DNA of 64,000 nucleotides from Melanocharis versteri (Eukaryota; Chordata; Aves; Passeriformes; Melanocharitidae), in NCBI GenBank assembly GCA_013397845.1, contig VZTG01000087.1, positions 310,001-374,000 on the forward strand. The letters are read 5' to 3'. Shown here piece after piece: positions 34,601 to 48,081 of the stretch (positions are counted from its first letter, which is position 1; each line of letters begins with the position of its first letter). The translations under genes and the position numbers were made by a program. The notes beneath the pieces were generated by a model. The model did no database searches, had not been told where the DNA came from, and saw nothing but the letters and a program-made list of their open reading frames with translations.

Positions 34601-36020
34601 CATCTAAACTACTCATTCATGACACCACCATGGAATGAAACTAACTTGGAAAGCCATGGGAGGGCACTCCGAAGGAATTAATTTGAAGAGGGCAGAAGCT
34701 GCACATCCTATGAATGAGAATAAAAATCATTAGTATGTATTATCATAGAACATAAGCCATCAGCCTCATCAGGAGGCCACGAAAGGCTAGGATGGCTTTG
34801 GTTCTGACACGTTTTGCTCTCATCCTCATGGTAAGGTAGAGAAACTCAAATGCGGATTCTGCCACTGAGGGGATTTCTTCAACAGGATTACACTCTGCAC
34901 TGTAACCGTCTATCTCTGCAGGCTCAAGAAACTCTGGCAACAGCTAATGTGAGTTGCATTTATGGGTACTCAATGAAATAGAACCAGCTGGATGTAACTG
35001 CTCAGGTTGCTCTGTCTAAACCAGAGCAGAGAATTGCCCTGCTGGATGTAGCAGATTGGAGTGTTTTGTGGCTGGGCTAATCCAAACACAGCAATTTAGG
35101 AAATGTGGTGAAAACTCAGGGAACATCTTATTTGTGGCAAGACCCAAGGAGAACACCACAATTGCTCTAAATCCCTAATGACAAAATCCAAACCAACTGC
35201 TAGGCATCCGATTCACACGGTTTCATAAATGCAAATGTATATGTATATCTATGAAACAGCTATCCCCCTCCTGAAAAAATACATGAAGTACCGCAGCTAC
35301 ATGCTCTATACATGTTCACACTGAGTATGACAGTATGCATTAAGCTACAGACAATTTATTCCCTCTCAACAGCCAAATTGTTTTACTGAGACCTATAAAT
35401 CGTCTTAACTTCACTAAGGTTTGCCAACTCTCCATTCTGAAGTCCTGGAAGCCTTTACTTCAAGAAGTTGATAATACTGTGATGACTTTCAGAAACAAGC
35501 ACTCACTTGAGTTGCTGTGTATCCAAGTGGAAATAACTGCTATAAAATTTCACCTTACCAATGTTCTATTGACAAAGATTTTTTAATCAGAAAGTAAGCA
35601 AATTATCAGTGAACCATAAATATTTAGAGAGGCCAGTATGGGTAATTCTTAAATAACTATAGCTTTAAGTGAACTTTTTCCACTAAACTACCATTTGAAA
35701 GTTACCAATTCTTTACCTTTTCTTGTTGGCGTATTGATTAAGATGGCTAATGAAAAGTTTTTGGGTTTTTGTTTGATTTGAGAGGTTTGTTGAGTTTTGT
35801 TTGTTTGCAATGCAGCACAGTAGTTCAGAAAACAATGGAGCAGAGCATAAAAATACATAGCATATCCAAAATCTTCACACTCCTTTTCAGAGGGAAATTG
35901 CATTTCAAAAACCTAACCATTAAGTATTCTGATACCAACAGGCTGTTAACAGCCAGTGTTAATAGGTTATTTCCTTGTTGTGTGCTACTAACTTATCTGA
36001 TTACAAACACTTCGTTTCTA

Positions 36021-36115
36021 AGCTCCTTCCATCTGAGGATCACAAAGCACTTTAAAATCTTTAATGAAGCCTCACAGTGCTCCTATGAGGACAGTATCCA
36101 GTATAAGCAGACATA
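36021..36115. mobile_element. Ancient L3/CR1-type LINE 3' segment, second copy
   Basis: The stretch 'ctccttccatctgaggatca' followed by 'caaagcactttaaaatc', 'ttaatgaagcctcacagtgc' and 'tcctatgagg' follows the same order as the copy at 15298-15462. It is better preserved at the left and decays after the 'tatgagg' motif. Confidence 0.65.
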
Positions 36116-39111
36116 CACATGCACATTAAGAGAGATGCTTACAATCGTGGATTCCCTGCACTCATATCTCAACTGAGACAGGAGAGGAATACGTTTTTAA
36201 ATTCGAATTAAGCTGTATTGTGGTTCTAGTAACCGCTCATCCTTTTTGATGACCTAGCAATAAGAATCAAGCAATTAGGCTTCAGTATTATGTACACAGG
36301 CATGCTCCAGTGTCCACTGGAACTGAAGTATCCACACCCTCCAGCTGTCATCTCAAAAAGGAGATCTGGTCTGTCTGACCTGTAGATCTTTACTCAGATT
36401 TAAAAGGATCTGAGTTCATCTCAGTCCATATGCAAACCTCCCTCTTTCACGAGCTGGCATTTTGTTTGGGCTCAAAGTCCTACGGTTTGATGTCATATCT
36501 TACTTTGAAGGCTGCACCCTCATCGTCCCAACACTGAACCCCACCCACTGGGCTTTCTATACTGCCTATACACCCATGGCAATAAATGTAAGACTTATTT
36601 TTTCCCCCAGAAAGTTCTTCATAGCTGATACTATGAAAGTGAAAAGGTCAATTAATCTCCTACTAACACAACTCCTCAGCAGACACCTCAAATATTAACA
36701 AGTTTCTCATAGCATGAATGCCTTGTCACCAACTGTCCTTTCTTCTGTTGGTGAAGAGTTTGCATCCTGAAATATTAGAGGGAAAAAGGCAGATTTTATT
36801 GCCAAAGTGAACTGAAGCCTACATGCCCTCTACCCTACTGCAGCTTGACAGTTAGATTTCCCCAGATCTCCCTCTCCCAAACCCAGAAGTGGGGTGCAGT
36901 AAGAGATGTAAGATAATTGGAGGCAGATTACTCACCAGTTCCCCAACCAGTCCCCAGCAGTCCAACTGACCGGGACTACAATCCCACCAACCATAACTCT
37001 TCAAGTTAAGAGGGATCAGAAAAGTGCCTGTCTTTCCCAAGATCAGGCTAAAAGCATAACTCAGGGTAGGGACATGTATACAAGGACTATGTTTCATACT
37101 TGCACGATTTCTAATAATAAAGAGCAAGCAGAGAACCCCATAAATTAAGGAACAGAATTAAAAGTCTTAACTATTCGTTGGGTGCTCTAAAAACTGCCAT
37201 ATGGTTTATTTCAAGGGAACAATTAAAAACAGTCTCAGTCCTGGATAATGGATGGTTCAGATCACTTTTAGATTATTTTCTCTGAATAGACAGAGATGCT
37301 GAAGCCCAACACTTCTGAAAATTGAGGTTGATATCTAATTCTGGCTGTACTAACATATTTTTTTTAAAGTCTTCACAGCAATTTCGCCTAAGCCATTGTG
37401 CAAGAGTGATGACCTCTCTGCAGGAGTACAAAACTTTCAAGCATTCAAACATTTTTCAAGGACAAAACACTCACTCTAAGGAAAACTAGGGTTTTGTTTT
37501 GGGGTCCTCTCCTTTCACACTTAGTACATAGCGAGACATTTTATGCTGCAGAATTGTGAAAATAGAGCTGGCAGGGGTTTTTAATGACAGTAATCAAAAG
37601 TATAATGTACATTGTTTCTTCAGAGAAAAATACCATGACAAAAAGCATCCAACAAAGGAAAAGCTTGCTTGGTTTCTGAAAAGGTTACAGCAGCTTTTGC
37701 ATCCCTTACACAAAACCTACACAAAGGCACCTATCAACACATTTTAGGAATTGTTATTATTATTCAAAATTTATATTGCAACACTGCTTTGGAGCCATAC
37801 TAAAGCTCAGACCTCATTCATATTTTGCCAGGGACAAAAGAAAGAATACTAGGCCTGAAAACTTCAGTTTAAGAATGATACATGACTTCAAGCCCAAGCC
37901 AAGTTCTGACCCTATACATTAATGAAGTGCTCAGGAAAAGATAATGAGTCAGAAGGAAAACTTTGTTCACCAAACTTTGCAAATGCTCATTTTTCCACCT
38001 AATTTTTCCTCAATCTGCCGCAATATTTTCCCTCACTGTACAGCCTATAAATAATCTACCACTAAGCCTCCACTTCTTCAATTCCCCAAATGCCCTTTCC
38101 AGACTGGAGAAAGAGAAAGGTTTCAATCTGCCTTTTAACAAAGCTGTTGGGTGAACAACAAAACTGAAAGCTCATTTCCTACAAATCTCTGTCACACATC
38201 ACTGAGCCTCTACTTTCCACACTAATCCCAGCTTCCTGCACAGCCAGTTCTCCTTTGATGCCAAGATTCTAACAGCATATTGAGCTCTATGCAGACCTCT
38301 CCCCATAACTTGTTTTCACCTCTTTCAGGGCCCACAAAAACTAGCATACACTACAGCTAATACCAAAACACACACAATGATTAGCTGTTAAAATACATAA
38401 CCAGAACAGATAATAATTTGTCTTGTCCTGAAGCGCTTCTGTTAGTGGGGAAATTAACTTTGGTCTCTTCTCTAGGAACCTATAGAAGCTTAATACATTG
38501 GTAATTATAATTATGTTATAGTTTCTTACTTCTCTGCCTCACTTGACCAGAACCGGACAAGAGACTCCAAACTTATTTGGGAAAGATAAAGCATGAAAAG
38601 CCATTGCACGAGACTTAACTACTCTAGGAACTGAAAGAATTGACCCCAAACATCATCTCCCACCAATGAAGTCCACATCTAAATGTCGATTGAGATTTTA
38701 TATCCATACCCTTGGACATCAAATAAGTATTTTCCAGTAACATAACATGCAACAAAACTTGTGTAAATTAATATTCTTAGAATTTCTTTAACCTGCTCAT
38801 TATCATCTCAGAAGCATCTTGATTTTGAAGGCTATAATCCTATCCTAACAAGACTTCCTCTTCAGTTCCTAAAATCCTATAAACTTAGAATATTTAAGAA
38901 AAAACTTATCTCTCACGTCTAAAAACACTTTACCACAACAGGACCCCTTCTTTATATGGTGCCTTTAGACATGCTCCTGAACTCTACTCAAAGCAGATTT
39001 TTTATAAATACTTTTAGGACATCTCACAAAAGACAAGGAAGATTTTTGGACCAAAAGTCTTATTCTAGTTCAATCTTTTTTTTCCCCCGCTATGTAAAAG
39101 GAAGCTCTGCT

Positions 39112-39182
39112 GTGCTTTTTTTTTGTTTTTGTTGTTGTTGTTTTGTTTTGGTTTTCTATGGGTTTTTTTTAAATTTATTTTT
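39112..39182. repeat. T-rich tract with GTT units
   Basis: Long T runs interrupted by single G and GTT units, including three GTT repeats. It is low-complexity. Confidence 0.85.
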
Positions 39183-40504
39183 GGTGAGATAGCCCACTAT
39201 CTCTCTACAAATTTTTCTAACTTGTCTTTAGTTTTAGCATGGGGAGTTCAACCACTGGGCCGGAAACCTCTTGAGCAAAGGAATTTCTGGCATCTTGGTT
39301 GAAGCTGGCACCAACCCATTTTCCTTTGTTCTCATTAAAGGAACCATAATATGCTAAGTTAAATAATAATAATAAAAGCAAGCCAACCCAAAACAAAACA
39401 CCCAAAGTAAAAGCAGAATATGAAAAGAATGTATTTTCAGTGGATTACTATATGAGAGGATTTCCCTAATTTGACTGATTTTTTTTTAAATAAAAGCACT
39501 ATTTATTGCTGCAAAAATCTGTAAACTGATCTTTCCAAGCGACTTGAACATCTTCCCTGAGTAATTTGCCTTCATATACAGTCCTTCAGTTTGAAATGTC
39601 AGGAAAGGAACAGCTGGCTATCCAGGCAGAAAATTCTACAAGCTGTAGCTGTCACAAATATTCAAACACATGCAGTAACCTAAAAAACAGTATGACTCCC
39701 AAATATTAACAACTTTGACTTAGGGCAAAGAGTTCAGCAAATTCAATCTATTTAGGTAGGAGTAAAAGAAATCATACCAGCTCTACAGATCATAGTGTGC
39801 CAGGGGAGCAATGCAGCTTAAGACCTCCAAAATACCTCTGTAAACAAGCTTTTAATTCATACCATGTTTACCACATAGTACAATATTTTTACTCATACAA
39901 AGTAAGTCTCATCTTCTGCACAGAAATAAAGAGCTTGCTTTTTTTCCTTCCCTCCCTTTCTTTAACCAATAATGGTCACTTCATCAAGGGTAGCATCTGC
40001 ATCTTAGAACCAAGACCATTTACCTTTCTCTAATTTAACCTCTGGTATATCTAAACCATAGCACATAGTCATCAAAGTTTCTTTTTTCTGCACACAAACA
40101 AAAAAAGAGCACAAACTCATTAATATAAAAATACTAGTGTTTTTTCCCCCTTCCCTCCTTCATCTCCTTGAAAGGAAGATTCAACCATTCATCTGGGTGT
40201 ACACACAAAAAATGCCAAAGAGTTGACAAATTATTTTTTTTGCAGAGAATGAAGCAGAGAAAAAAGAATGAGCATCTTAAATTGGCTGCAAAAAGAGGGG
40301 GGATTTCTAGGACTGTAATTCATACACATTTATGATGTCACTGACTTGTGCTAGCAGTCCAAAAACTAAATTCTTAGCAAATCAAAATTAGTGGCACTAA
40401 CTTGGTGTAGGTACCACAGAAGTTAATTTAAATTGCATTTTTACATTAAGAATATAGACAAAATGCTAATTTAGACAGGACTCAAAATTATTAACAGCCC
40501 TTAT

Positions 40505-40590
40505 AGAATTGTATTAGGTTGGAAAAGACCTTCAAGACCATCAAGTCCAACCATCAACCCAGCATTGTCAAGTTTACCACTACCTTAAAT
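40505..40590 (-). mobile_element. CR1 LINE terminal fragment
   Basis: The antisense CR1 end 'ttaggttggaaaagaccttc' followed by 'aagaccatcaagtccaacca' and 'acccagcattgtcaag' is clear. Only the last 80 or so bases of the LINE remain. LINE sense is minus. Confidence 0.9.
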
Positions 40591-43294
40591 GATTTTGCTT
40601 GCTGTTCTTTAAGTCTGTTATCTCACTCCCATGGTAGATGTCATCCAAGAGTTGCCATCTAAATAGCAATGAAATGCTGAAAAGGGAGCAATGTTCAGCC
40701 ATCCATATAAATGATACACCAGAGGGCAGTTACCTTGGGCAGCTCCTGAGGAAGTTGGCAACTTTGGGAGAGAGAGAAAAGGAACAGCCACTAATCAAAC
40801 ATACCTAAAAACCACCAACTTATTGGAACTCCAGATGTCAATAGAGTGTCCAGTAGATACTTTTTTCTGGAATTCCTGGAAAGGGACTAGAGGACAGGAG
40901 AGGGTGGAGGAGTGGGTGGTGGTGTCTGGAATACAGAGGCTCTGGGATTTTAGGAATTTGATCAGTATGCAAATGCTCTCCCCTTCAAAGTACAGTAAGC
41001 TCTGTAAGGCAGCAGCAAATCAGGATATCCTCCATTCCACTAGCAATCAGAATTACTACTAACTGGAATAACTAGAGAAAACAATCAAGGTATCAAGGAT
41101 ATGTGACACTACTCTGGGTATTTTGCAGTATCATATTTATGAATCGAGCAATCTGGAATGGAAAATATATTTTCTCTGGTTTTGCAAAGACAAGTGTGAA
41201 GCAGTCTCTTGATCAGATGAGACTGCAAATTCAGAAGCAGGCTCTGCGCACTTCCTACGCAGGACAAATGCAGATCTTGGGGGGTGGGGACAGCCCAAAC
41301 AAACTAGCCTGTTCTTACCACAGGACATCTGGAAGAAAGCACCATAAAACCCTCAGAAAAGAAGTGCCAAAGCATTCACACGTAGAATGTACGCTGTCCA
41401 AAATATTTTCCTCTCTCAACATTCAGCAGCGGTGTAGACTAAACACATTGTGATAATAAGTGGGAGCTTCATTTCCAAAGTTGACTTTTTTCTGTGTGAC
41501 TTCCTTTTTTTTCCTTAACAGTCAGTCATCTGGCTTCCATTTCTTTCCACATGTTAAGAAAATACTTGCAAAACAGCAGTACACTAAGCTGTAGGTTAGC
41601 TGAGGTGTATGAAAAGCCTGTATTAGTTCATGGTTTGAAAGGCAAAAAAAAAGATAAAATCACTGAGGACATGAAATGGGGAGTCTTAAAAACCATGAAA
41701 TAACAACTGAAAACCTTTTCAAGTCTAACTTTCAAAAGTGAATGCCTAATTTTAAAACATTTTTGCTTAGAATACCCAGATGAGAGTTTTCCTGTGGGTA
41801 ATACCTATAATTTTAAGTACAAAAACTTCAAAATATTTAAGTATAACACTGAACTGGTAAAATATGGAAGACAACGAAACTTTTGCCATTTTAAAGTGCT
41901 TGTGTATAAATTTTGCATATTGTTCAGAAGTACTGCATAGTAAGGGTGCAAGTTAGCTTTTGTAACTTTACTGACTTACGAGTCATGGCTAAAACACAGC
42001 TGCCTCTACAGATACAGATTTCACTCCTGTCTCATCCATTTCTACCCACTCAATTGCACAACAAAGGGCAATTCTTTTCTCTGTGCCTCAGGGCCCCCTT
42101 AAACACACAGGTAGACTTGCCTTCGAATGCAAACTTGTCCTGCCACTCACTCCACTGTATGGACTAAAAACACTTGTACAGTATGAAGGTGATGAAAATA
42201 CTCCTTAACCCTTAGCTGGACCAGTTTTCATTTGGTTTTATTTTAATGGTCTCACACCCTTAAATACCCTATAAAATCTCTAAGGATAAAAAAGAAAAAA
42301 GCTATAACTCTCGTACTCATATGTCGGTATGAGAGCAAGCCTGAGTTACGCCCTGGGTCTGAAGCAGAGTCTGACACACTAACAGAACTGCAACACCCGG
42401 TGACAGAAGTGTCTGGTACAGCCACCACAGACATCCCACATCTCCCTGTGCTGACTTGTTAGGATCTTGGGCAGAGGACTTAAATGTTTGGGGACATTTC
42501 TCTAATGGGCTACTTATTCTACACACAAAGAGAACAATTAGCAATATAAAAACAGCTATGCCTTTACATAATTCTTGAATGTAATTCAAAAAATAACTTG
42601 CCATTAATTTCACAGAATTTGGGTTGATATGCAAATTTAGGTACCTCAAATCTGAATTGATATCTGAACTAGGATTTGGAGACTACTTTGAAAATCGCCA
42701 CATGGATCTTCTGAAAAAAACCAACTTCTGCTTAGACCAGTACTGCCAGTAAATTAAAAAAGTGTAATGGCACTCAAGGCAAGTCTCAATATCTTCTGTA
42801 ATATTGAATGTCCTCAAAACATCAAACAAACCCCCTGTTACACAAGCTTTTAGCTAACTGTTTACTCTAAATTTGGTAAGAACAATGTTTTATTCTACAG
42901 GGACAGAAGCTATCCTAGGGACCTTAGTGGAATTTAAACTCTTCAAAAGAATACTGCTGTAGTTCATAACAATGTCTATCACTCTCACCAACCAAACCAG
43001 ACAACTTCAGGATATACCACTGCAGCCTTTTTATAGTTTTCAGCAACACCATCAAAGAGTAAGATCGGTTCTTTTGTGCTGTTATAGGAGTGATGTTTAC
43101 ATGTGCCCCTGACATCAGCAGGCTGCTGAAAACAAAGACTGGCCTGTAAACCAGCTTCTCGATTTCACTTAGTTTTCACACTGCAAATCTAAGCCAGGGG
43201 AGGGGAGAGCTATTCTGCTGTGTAAGTGAACACAATGGTAAGTTTTCATGAAGACTGTTCAGACACACACATTCAAAGATGAAAGGCAATGATC

Positions 43295-43490
43295 ATAAAT
43301 TCTTTCTGAATATTAGGAAATTTTCTTCACTGTGAGGGTGATTAATATTGCAACAGACTGCCCAGAAAAGCTCTAGAATAAACCTGAGAAGCCTGGTACA
43401 ACTTAGAAGTTAAATCTAACCTTCAAATCTGGCCCCCCTTTGAGCATGGTATTGGACAAGATGACTTTCAGAGGCTGTAATTCCTGTTTC
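43295..43490 (+). mobile_element. CR1 LINE 3' fragment
   Basis: The plus strand carries the 'attctttctgaatattagga' and 'cttcactgtgagggtgatta' blocks, then 'cagactgcccagaaaagctc' and 'ttggacaagatgactttcag'. These are the sense CR1 3' UTR landmarks in order. The final ATTCTATGA repeat is lost and the end is blurred. Confidence 0.85.
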
Positions 43491-45180
43491 CAGGTTAGGC
43501 CAATTTAGCTACTACTTTCTTTTAACTGTAGTGTCACAAAAATCCATGGAGACCTTGAACATTCCTGCTGAAATGCCAAAGAAAAATAAGACACTATTAC
43601 CAAATGTTAAACAATCTTGTGATGCTCAGTGGTTCCAATTTCATCCTGGCATTACTGCAATTTTGGAGGGTCTCATTGAAAACACTTGCCTCAGAATCTG
43701 TACATTAAACTATCAAACCAGGGAAAAGTCTATTCAGTAGGTCTAACCAAAGACACTTCCTAAAGCACAGCAGTGATCTTGTTTAGATACCTTTCTTACA
43801 ATACGAATCACTTCCAGATGTACAAATTGTCAAGATAGTGGAAGACTTTTCTCTCCCATTACTTCAAAACAGCAGGTGGGGAATAGCCAGCTGAGTTACT
43901 TCAAACAGCAGTAGCAGCTTGGCTTACCTTGCTACTAAATATGTGTATTAACTTGGCTCACTTTTTGTCTGGATAGCTACTGTCAAACAGACCTCTCCAT
44001 GTGTCAGTTAGGAAGAGTAAAACATTTACATTCATCTTATAAAAAGGAGTAGTTTTTCATTACCCAGTCTCTTTTGCTCATAGATTACGGTGCATACATT
44101 TCTGGTTGTGACAGCAGGTGGCAATTTATTAGCACAGGCAGAGTTGCTAATTAATGCTGCTAGAGCTACGAGCAGAACTTCAATTTAAGGACTTCAGCAG
44201 AATTCCTTTTCATGCCCCTGTCCCTGTTGCTGCTCTGTGCTCATCAACAAAAGTTTGACTGTTTTGGAAAGATGTTTCTGGATCACATTTGCCCCTTAAG
44301 CTTTGCTCTAGCAGTAACAAAGTAAAAGCCCTATTACAACTGATGCAGGCACAATAAACTGCTGCCATGTAAAACATAAGTATTTTATGGGGGGAGATAA
44401 TATTTACTCCCCAGGCATCCCAGTTCAGGTCAACCTCTTTGTAATGGATGAAAATATGAGAGAACACCTCTAACAAAATGTTCACCTGTAATTAAGCATA
44501 ATGACACAGATCTGGCTCCATTGGGAGGGAAGGAAGGAAACTGGTTTCTTACCAAACATGTTAGCCACATAACAAAATAAAGTGACCAAGTGTAACACAC
44601 AGTTATATATCAAGCCAGAGAGCTAAGAAGGGAGAAGGTTACAGGGTACATAAAAACTGGGAAGTAACAATTTATCAAGGAGTCCATTGGCCCTCAGCCA
44701 GAGTAGGAGCACGGTCTGAGACGGCCCTGATCAGCTCCAGTAGTCCAAGCAGGCTCACTTCTTCTGAAGCGCAGTTTGCAGCGCAAGTCACTTCACTGCT
44801 GCACAACCATGACAGCTTTGTGACACATGCACTGCACATAAACTGCAAATCTTTCACAGGACATGAGATGACTGTGCCCATTCTGTATCTCACTTGTACT
44901 AAGGATTTTGAATGGGTAACTTCCTCATAATTAGCTTAAATTAAAATAAATTATATCCGTGTTGTAAATGATCAGTTGAAGATTTCTGAAGACCTTGTAC
45001 ACAGTTTAACCAGGCATTTCCTCCCCATAAAGCTGACAGGTATCAGAAGACAGCAGTTCTCAGGTATCATCTACAGTTCAATGAAAAATCTTAAAATGCT
45101 GTAACTTTAGCACTGTAAGTCTGTCCAAAAGAACTGTTCAGTACAGCAGAAGAGAAGCTCGCAACATTGCAGCAGGGTTG

Positions 45181-45232
45181 TTTGTTGTTGCTAGGTTTGT
45201 TTGGGTTTTTTGTGTGTGTGTGTTTGTTTAAT
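45181..45232. repeat. GT/GTTT-rich microsatellite
   Basis: An imperfect GTTT, GGTTT and (GT)n run. Confidence 0.85.
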
Positions 45233-45916
45233 ACTAGAAGGCACTCTTAAAATGCCAAGTTTTTATCTACAAGTCAAACTGGGGAAATAATCTGTTTCAT
45301 AAAGTGCCAGAAATTATCCATGGATGCTGGCTCCTTCTATTCAATTTTGAAGCTATAATTTAGTGAAGGAAATTTCACATGAAACTGAGGCTAGGTAAGA
45401 ACTATTGCATCCACTGAAAGTCTCTCAGAAGCATCTTTTTATTTCTGTTCCTTCATTGTCCACTAAAGCTTTGAGTCCATTGAAATGCAGATAAATACTA
45501 AGAAATTTGCAGGGCTTTCCTAGGAGGTTAACAATGGCAGACTGCTCTGGCACTCTGGGGCAAGTTTGCTCCCTTGCTGAAACTGTATCTTCTGAACACT
45601 TCCTCAACAATCTCAGTGCAGTGTTACCCAGATCAGGCTGCCTAATTAAAGGCAATTAAATTACAATGGCCAACTTTCCTGAAAAGTAAATGAGAAGCAG
45701 TCAAAGAAAAAACATTCCATCTGCATAGCTGTAGAGGCAGTAAATTCTACGAAGTCTAATGACAGCTGGAAAGGGGAGGAAGCATCTTCAGTGGCGCATC
45801 TATCTCTGCAGAGAACATCTGAGTCTACATTCAAACTTAGAACCTACCTTTCACTAACAAGCACCAATTTTATTTCAAACCAACTAGGAGGACAACAGCA
45901 GACATGGCTACACCAC

Positions 45917-46400
45917 ATCACAGAATCACTGCAGATGGATGGGATCTCTGAGACCATCACTCCCACCCCTTTGCTCAAAGCACAGTTAACTAGAGCAGGC
46001 TGAAGCAGGTTTGGGGTTGTGCCCAGCTGACTTCTGAGTATCTTAAAGGGCTATGAAAGCATAACTTCTGGGTAACCTCTTCCAAAGGTCTGACCACATT
46101 TAACAGTAAAAAAGTAAATATTTTTCCCTCGTGTTTGAGTAGAGTTTCCTGTATTTCAGTTTATGCCAATGGCTTCTTGCCTCTCCACCAGGCACCACTG
46201 TGAAGAATTTGGCTCAGTCTTCCTTAGTCACCTCATCAGGTATCTATACACACGGATAAAAACACACCCCTCAAGTTTTCTCATCTCAAGGCTAAACAGT
46301 CCCAGCTTTCTCTGCTTCTCCTCTGTCAGATGCTCCAGAGTTCCACTCTGTGCTCCTTCAAAAACCCAGTCCAGTATGTTGACGTCCAGCTAATCCTCAC
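45917..46400 (-). mobile_element. CR1 LINE 3' fragment
   Basis: Antisense CR1 order is well preserved on the plus strand: 'cacagaatcactgcagatgg', 'tttgctcaaagcacagttaa' with 'ctagagcaggctgaagcagg', 'tttcctgtatttcagtttat', 'caccaggcaccactgtgaag', 'caggtatctatacac', 'ctaaacagtcccagctttct' and 'gtccagtatgttgacgtcca'. LINE sense is minus. It covers the 3' UTR and the last part of ORF2. Confidence 0.92.
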
Positions 46401-48061
46401 TGCAAGTAAGTAGTAATACAAAGAAGTAATTTCAGGTTTTTTTTTCCTTCTCTTACAACAAGAGGTAAACTCTGTCAAGGCTGACAATTTTGTTAGTTAG
46501 CTGAAAATTTGATATTGTGGGTAGAAAAAGATTCAAGTGACTGATTTAAATTTAAGAGCAATACCCACAATTGAATTTTGCTAGCATTATGCAACAAGCT
46601 GCATAAAACAACTACCTTCAACTCTTTGTTGCATTAATAAAATTGTACCTTTAGACTTCAATCAAAACATTATTAAGAATGATACTCCTACAGCAGGATC
46701 TGTATGACAAGGTTCCAGATACCACCTGAACACAAATTTATTAGTTAAAAAATAAAAATACTGCCTATCACTAATCTCATATTCTTTAATAACCAGAGTT
46801 TTCGAGAAGAGAGATAATGTTGTAAGCTATTTGAAAAGCCCTAATTAAAAAACAGATCAACTATAAAGTAATTCTAGTTTCCACCTGCACCTAAAATAAG
46901 ACAGCTAACAAACACAAAGCTATGACAAAATCCAATACAACATCCCTTATATTACTCACTATAATAATGTATTTCATTAAACTACTAGATATATAAAGAA
47001 GCAATTCAGGAGAGCAGAAATCTAACTCCTACTTTTTATTTCTGCACTGATTTTTCTTCTGGAACTTTCTGGAAGTTTCTACTTCAACAACCTTTGTATC
47101 TCTTAGTACCACAGCAAGTTGTGCAGTCTGAATAGATAGAAATAAAAACAATTACTTTGAGAAGTTTGGCTCTTGTCCATAATGGAGAGAATGCGCATGT
47201 TCAGCACTAGAACTTTGCTGACCCCAACTTGCCTACCTCAGAAATGGTTTCTCACTGTCACAGATGCACTGCATTTACAGTAGCCAGCTTATCTAGGAGG
47301 CAGAGTAGACCTTCACCCCAAGTCACATCCCGGCCCTGCAACAAGTGTAGTGCAGATCAACAAGAACTTCTCATGAGGAGACATCCAATTAGGCTTCAGA
47401 AAAAAAGAGTTCTGTGATCTAGATTTTCCAAAGACCTCTTTCTTGCTTGCTCCAAATCGCAGGAAAAGAAAAAAATTAATTACGGTATCAAAATTGAATT
47501 ACCATTGCATTAACTAACGAAAAGAATATGGAATACAACCACCACTGAAGTACTTCTAGGACAAAGCTCTATTCTTCCTATCTGAACAAAAACCTGGGGA
47601 AAAAATCCAACCAGTACTGGATTTCCATTTGAAATCATATGAAAAAGCCTTTTCCTAACAGAAATCTGTCATATTCTTCTCTGATCAAGCTGCTTTCCCT
47701 AAAGCTCTGTGTACCAGCATCTTGTTCATCCTCAAAAGAGCAGGTTTTTTGTAATTTTTGATCCTTTATTAAAATGTATTCTAAAGAAATAAGGCTCATA
47801 TTTCAAAGAGGACCAATCTACCACATGCACACCAAAAGGAAGGCCCTGGTTCTTTCATATTTCACATTATTTCAGTAAAGAGCAGCTGTAGAAAAACTTC
47901 ATTTACAAACTCACTACGTCAGTGCCAAGTTTCCAGAATGATTATCCCTTTTACAACAATTTCTGATTAATGTTTTGAAATTGCAATGCATTTTTCTATG
48001 CTTTTACATTTAAGGCAAATCAACATCCTGCCTCTTTTTTTTTCAGCCACCATCCACTATA

Positions 48062-48081
48062 ATATATATATATATATATAT
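48062..48081. repeat. (TA)10 microsatellite
   Basis: A pure TA repeat, likely to vary in length among individuals. Confidence 0.95.

Noticed and set aside
34129..34638. Plus-strand frame of 169 codons, the longest in the window
   Set aside because: Its distal half is antisense CR1 and its proximal half crosses a T run, so the frame is accidental.
34743..34940. Minus-strand frame, with plus-strand GTAAGG and TCTCTGCAG that could bound a 90-base intron
   Set aside because: The plus-strand frames beside these sites stop quickly, and the minus-strand protein has no recognisable family. The splice-like motifs are expected by chance at this density.
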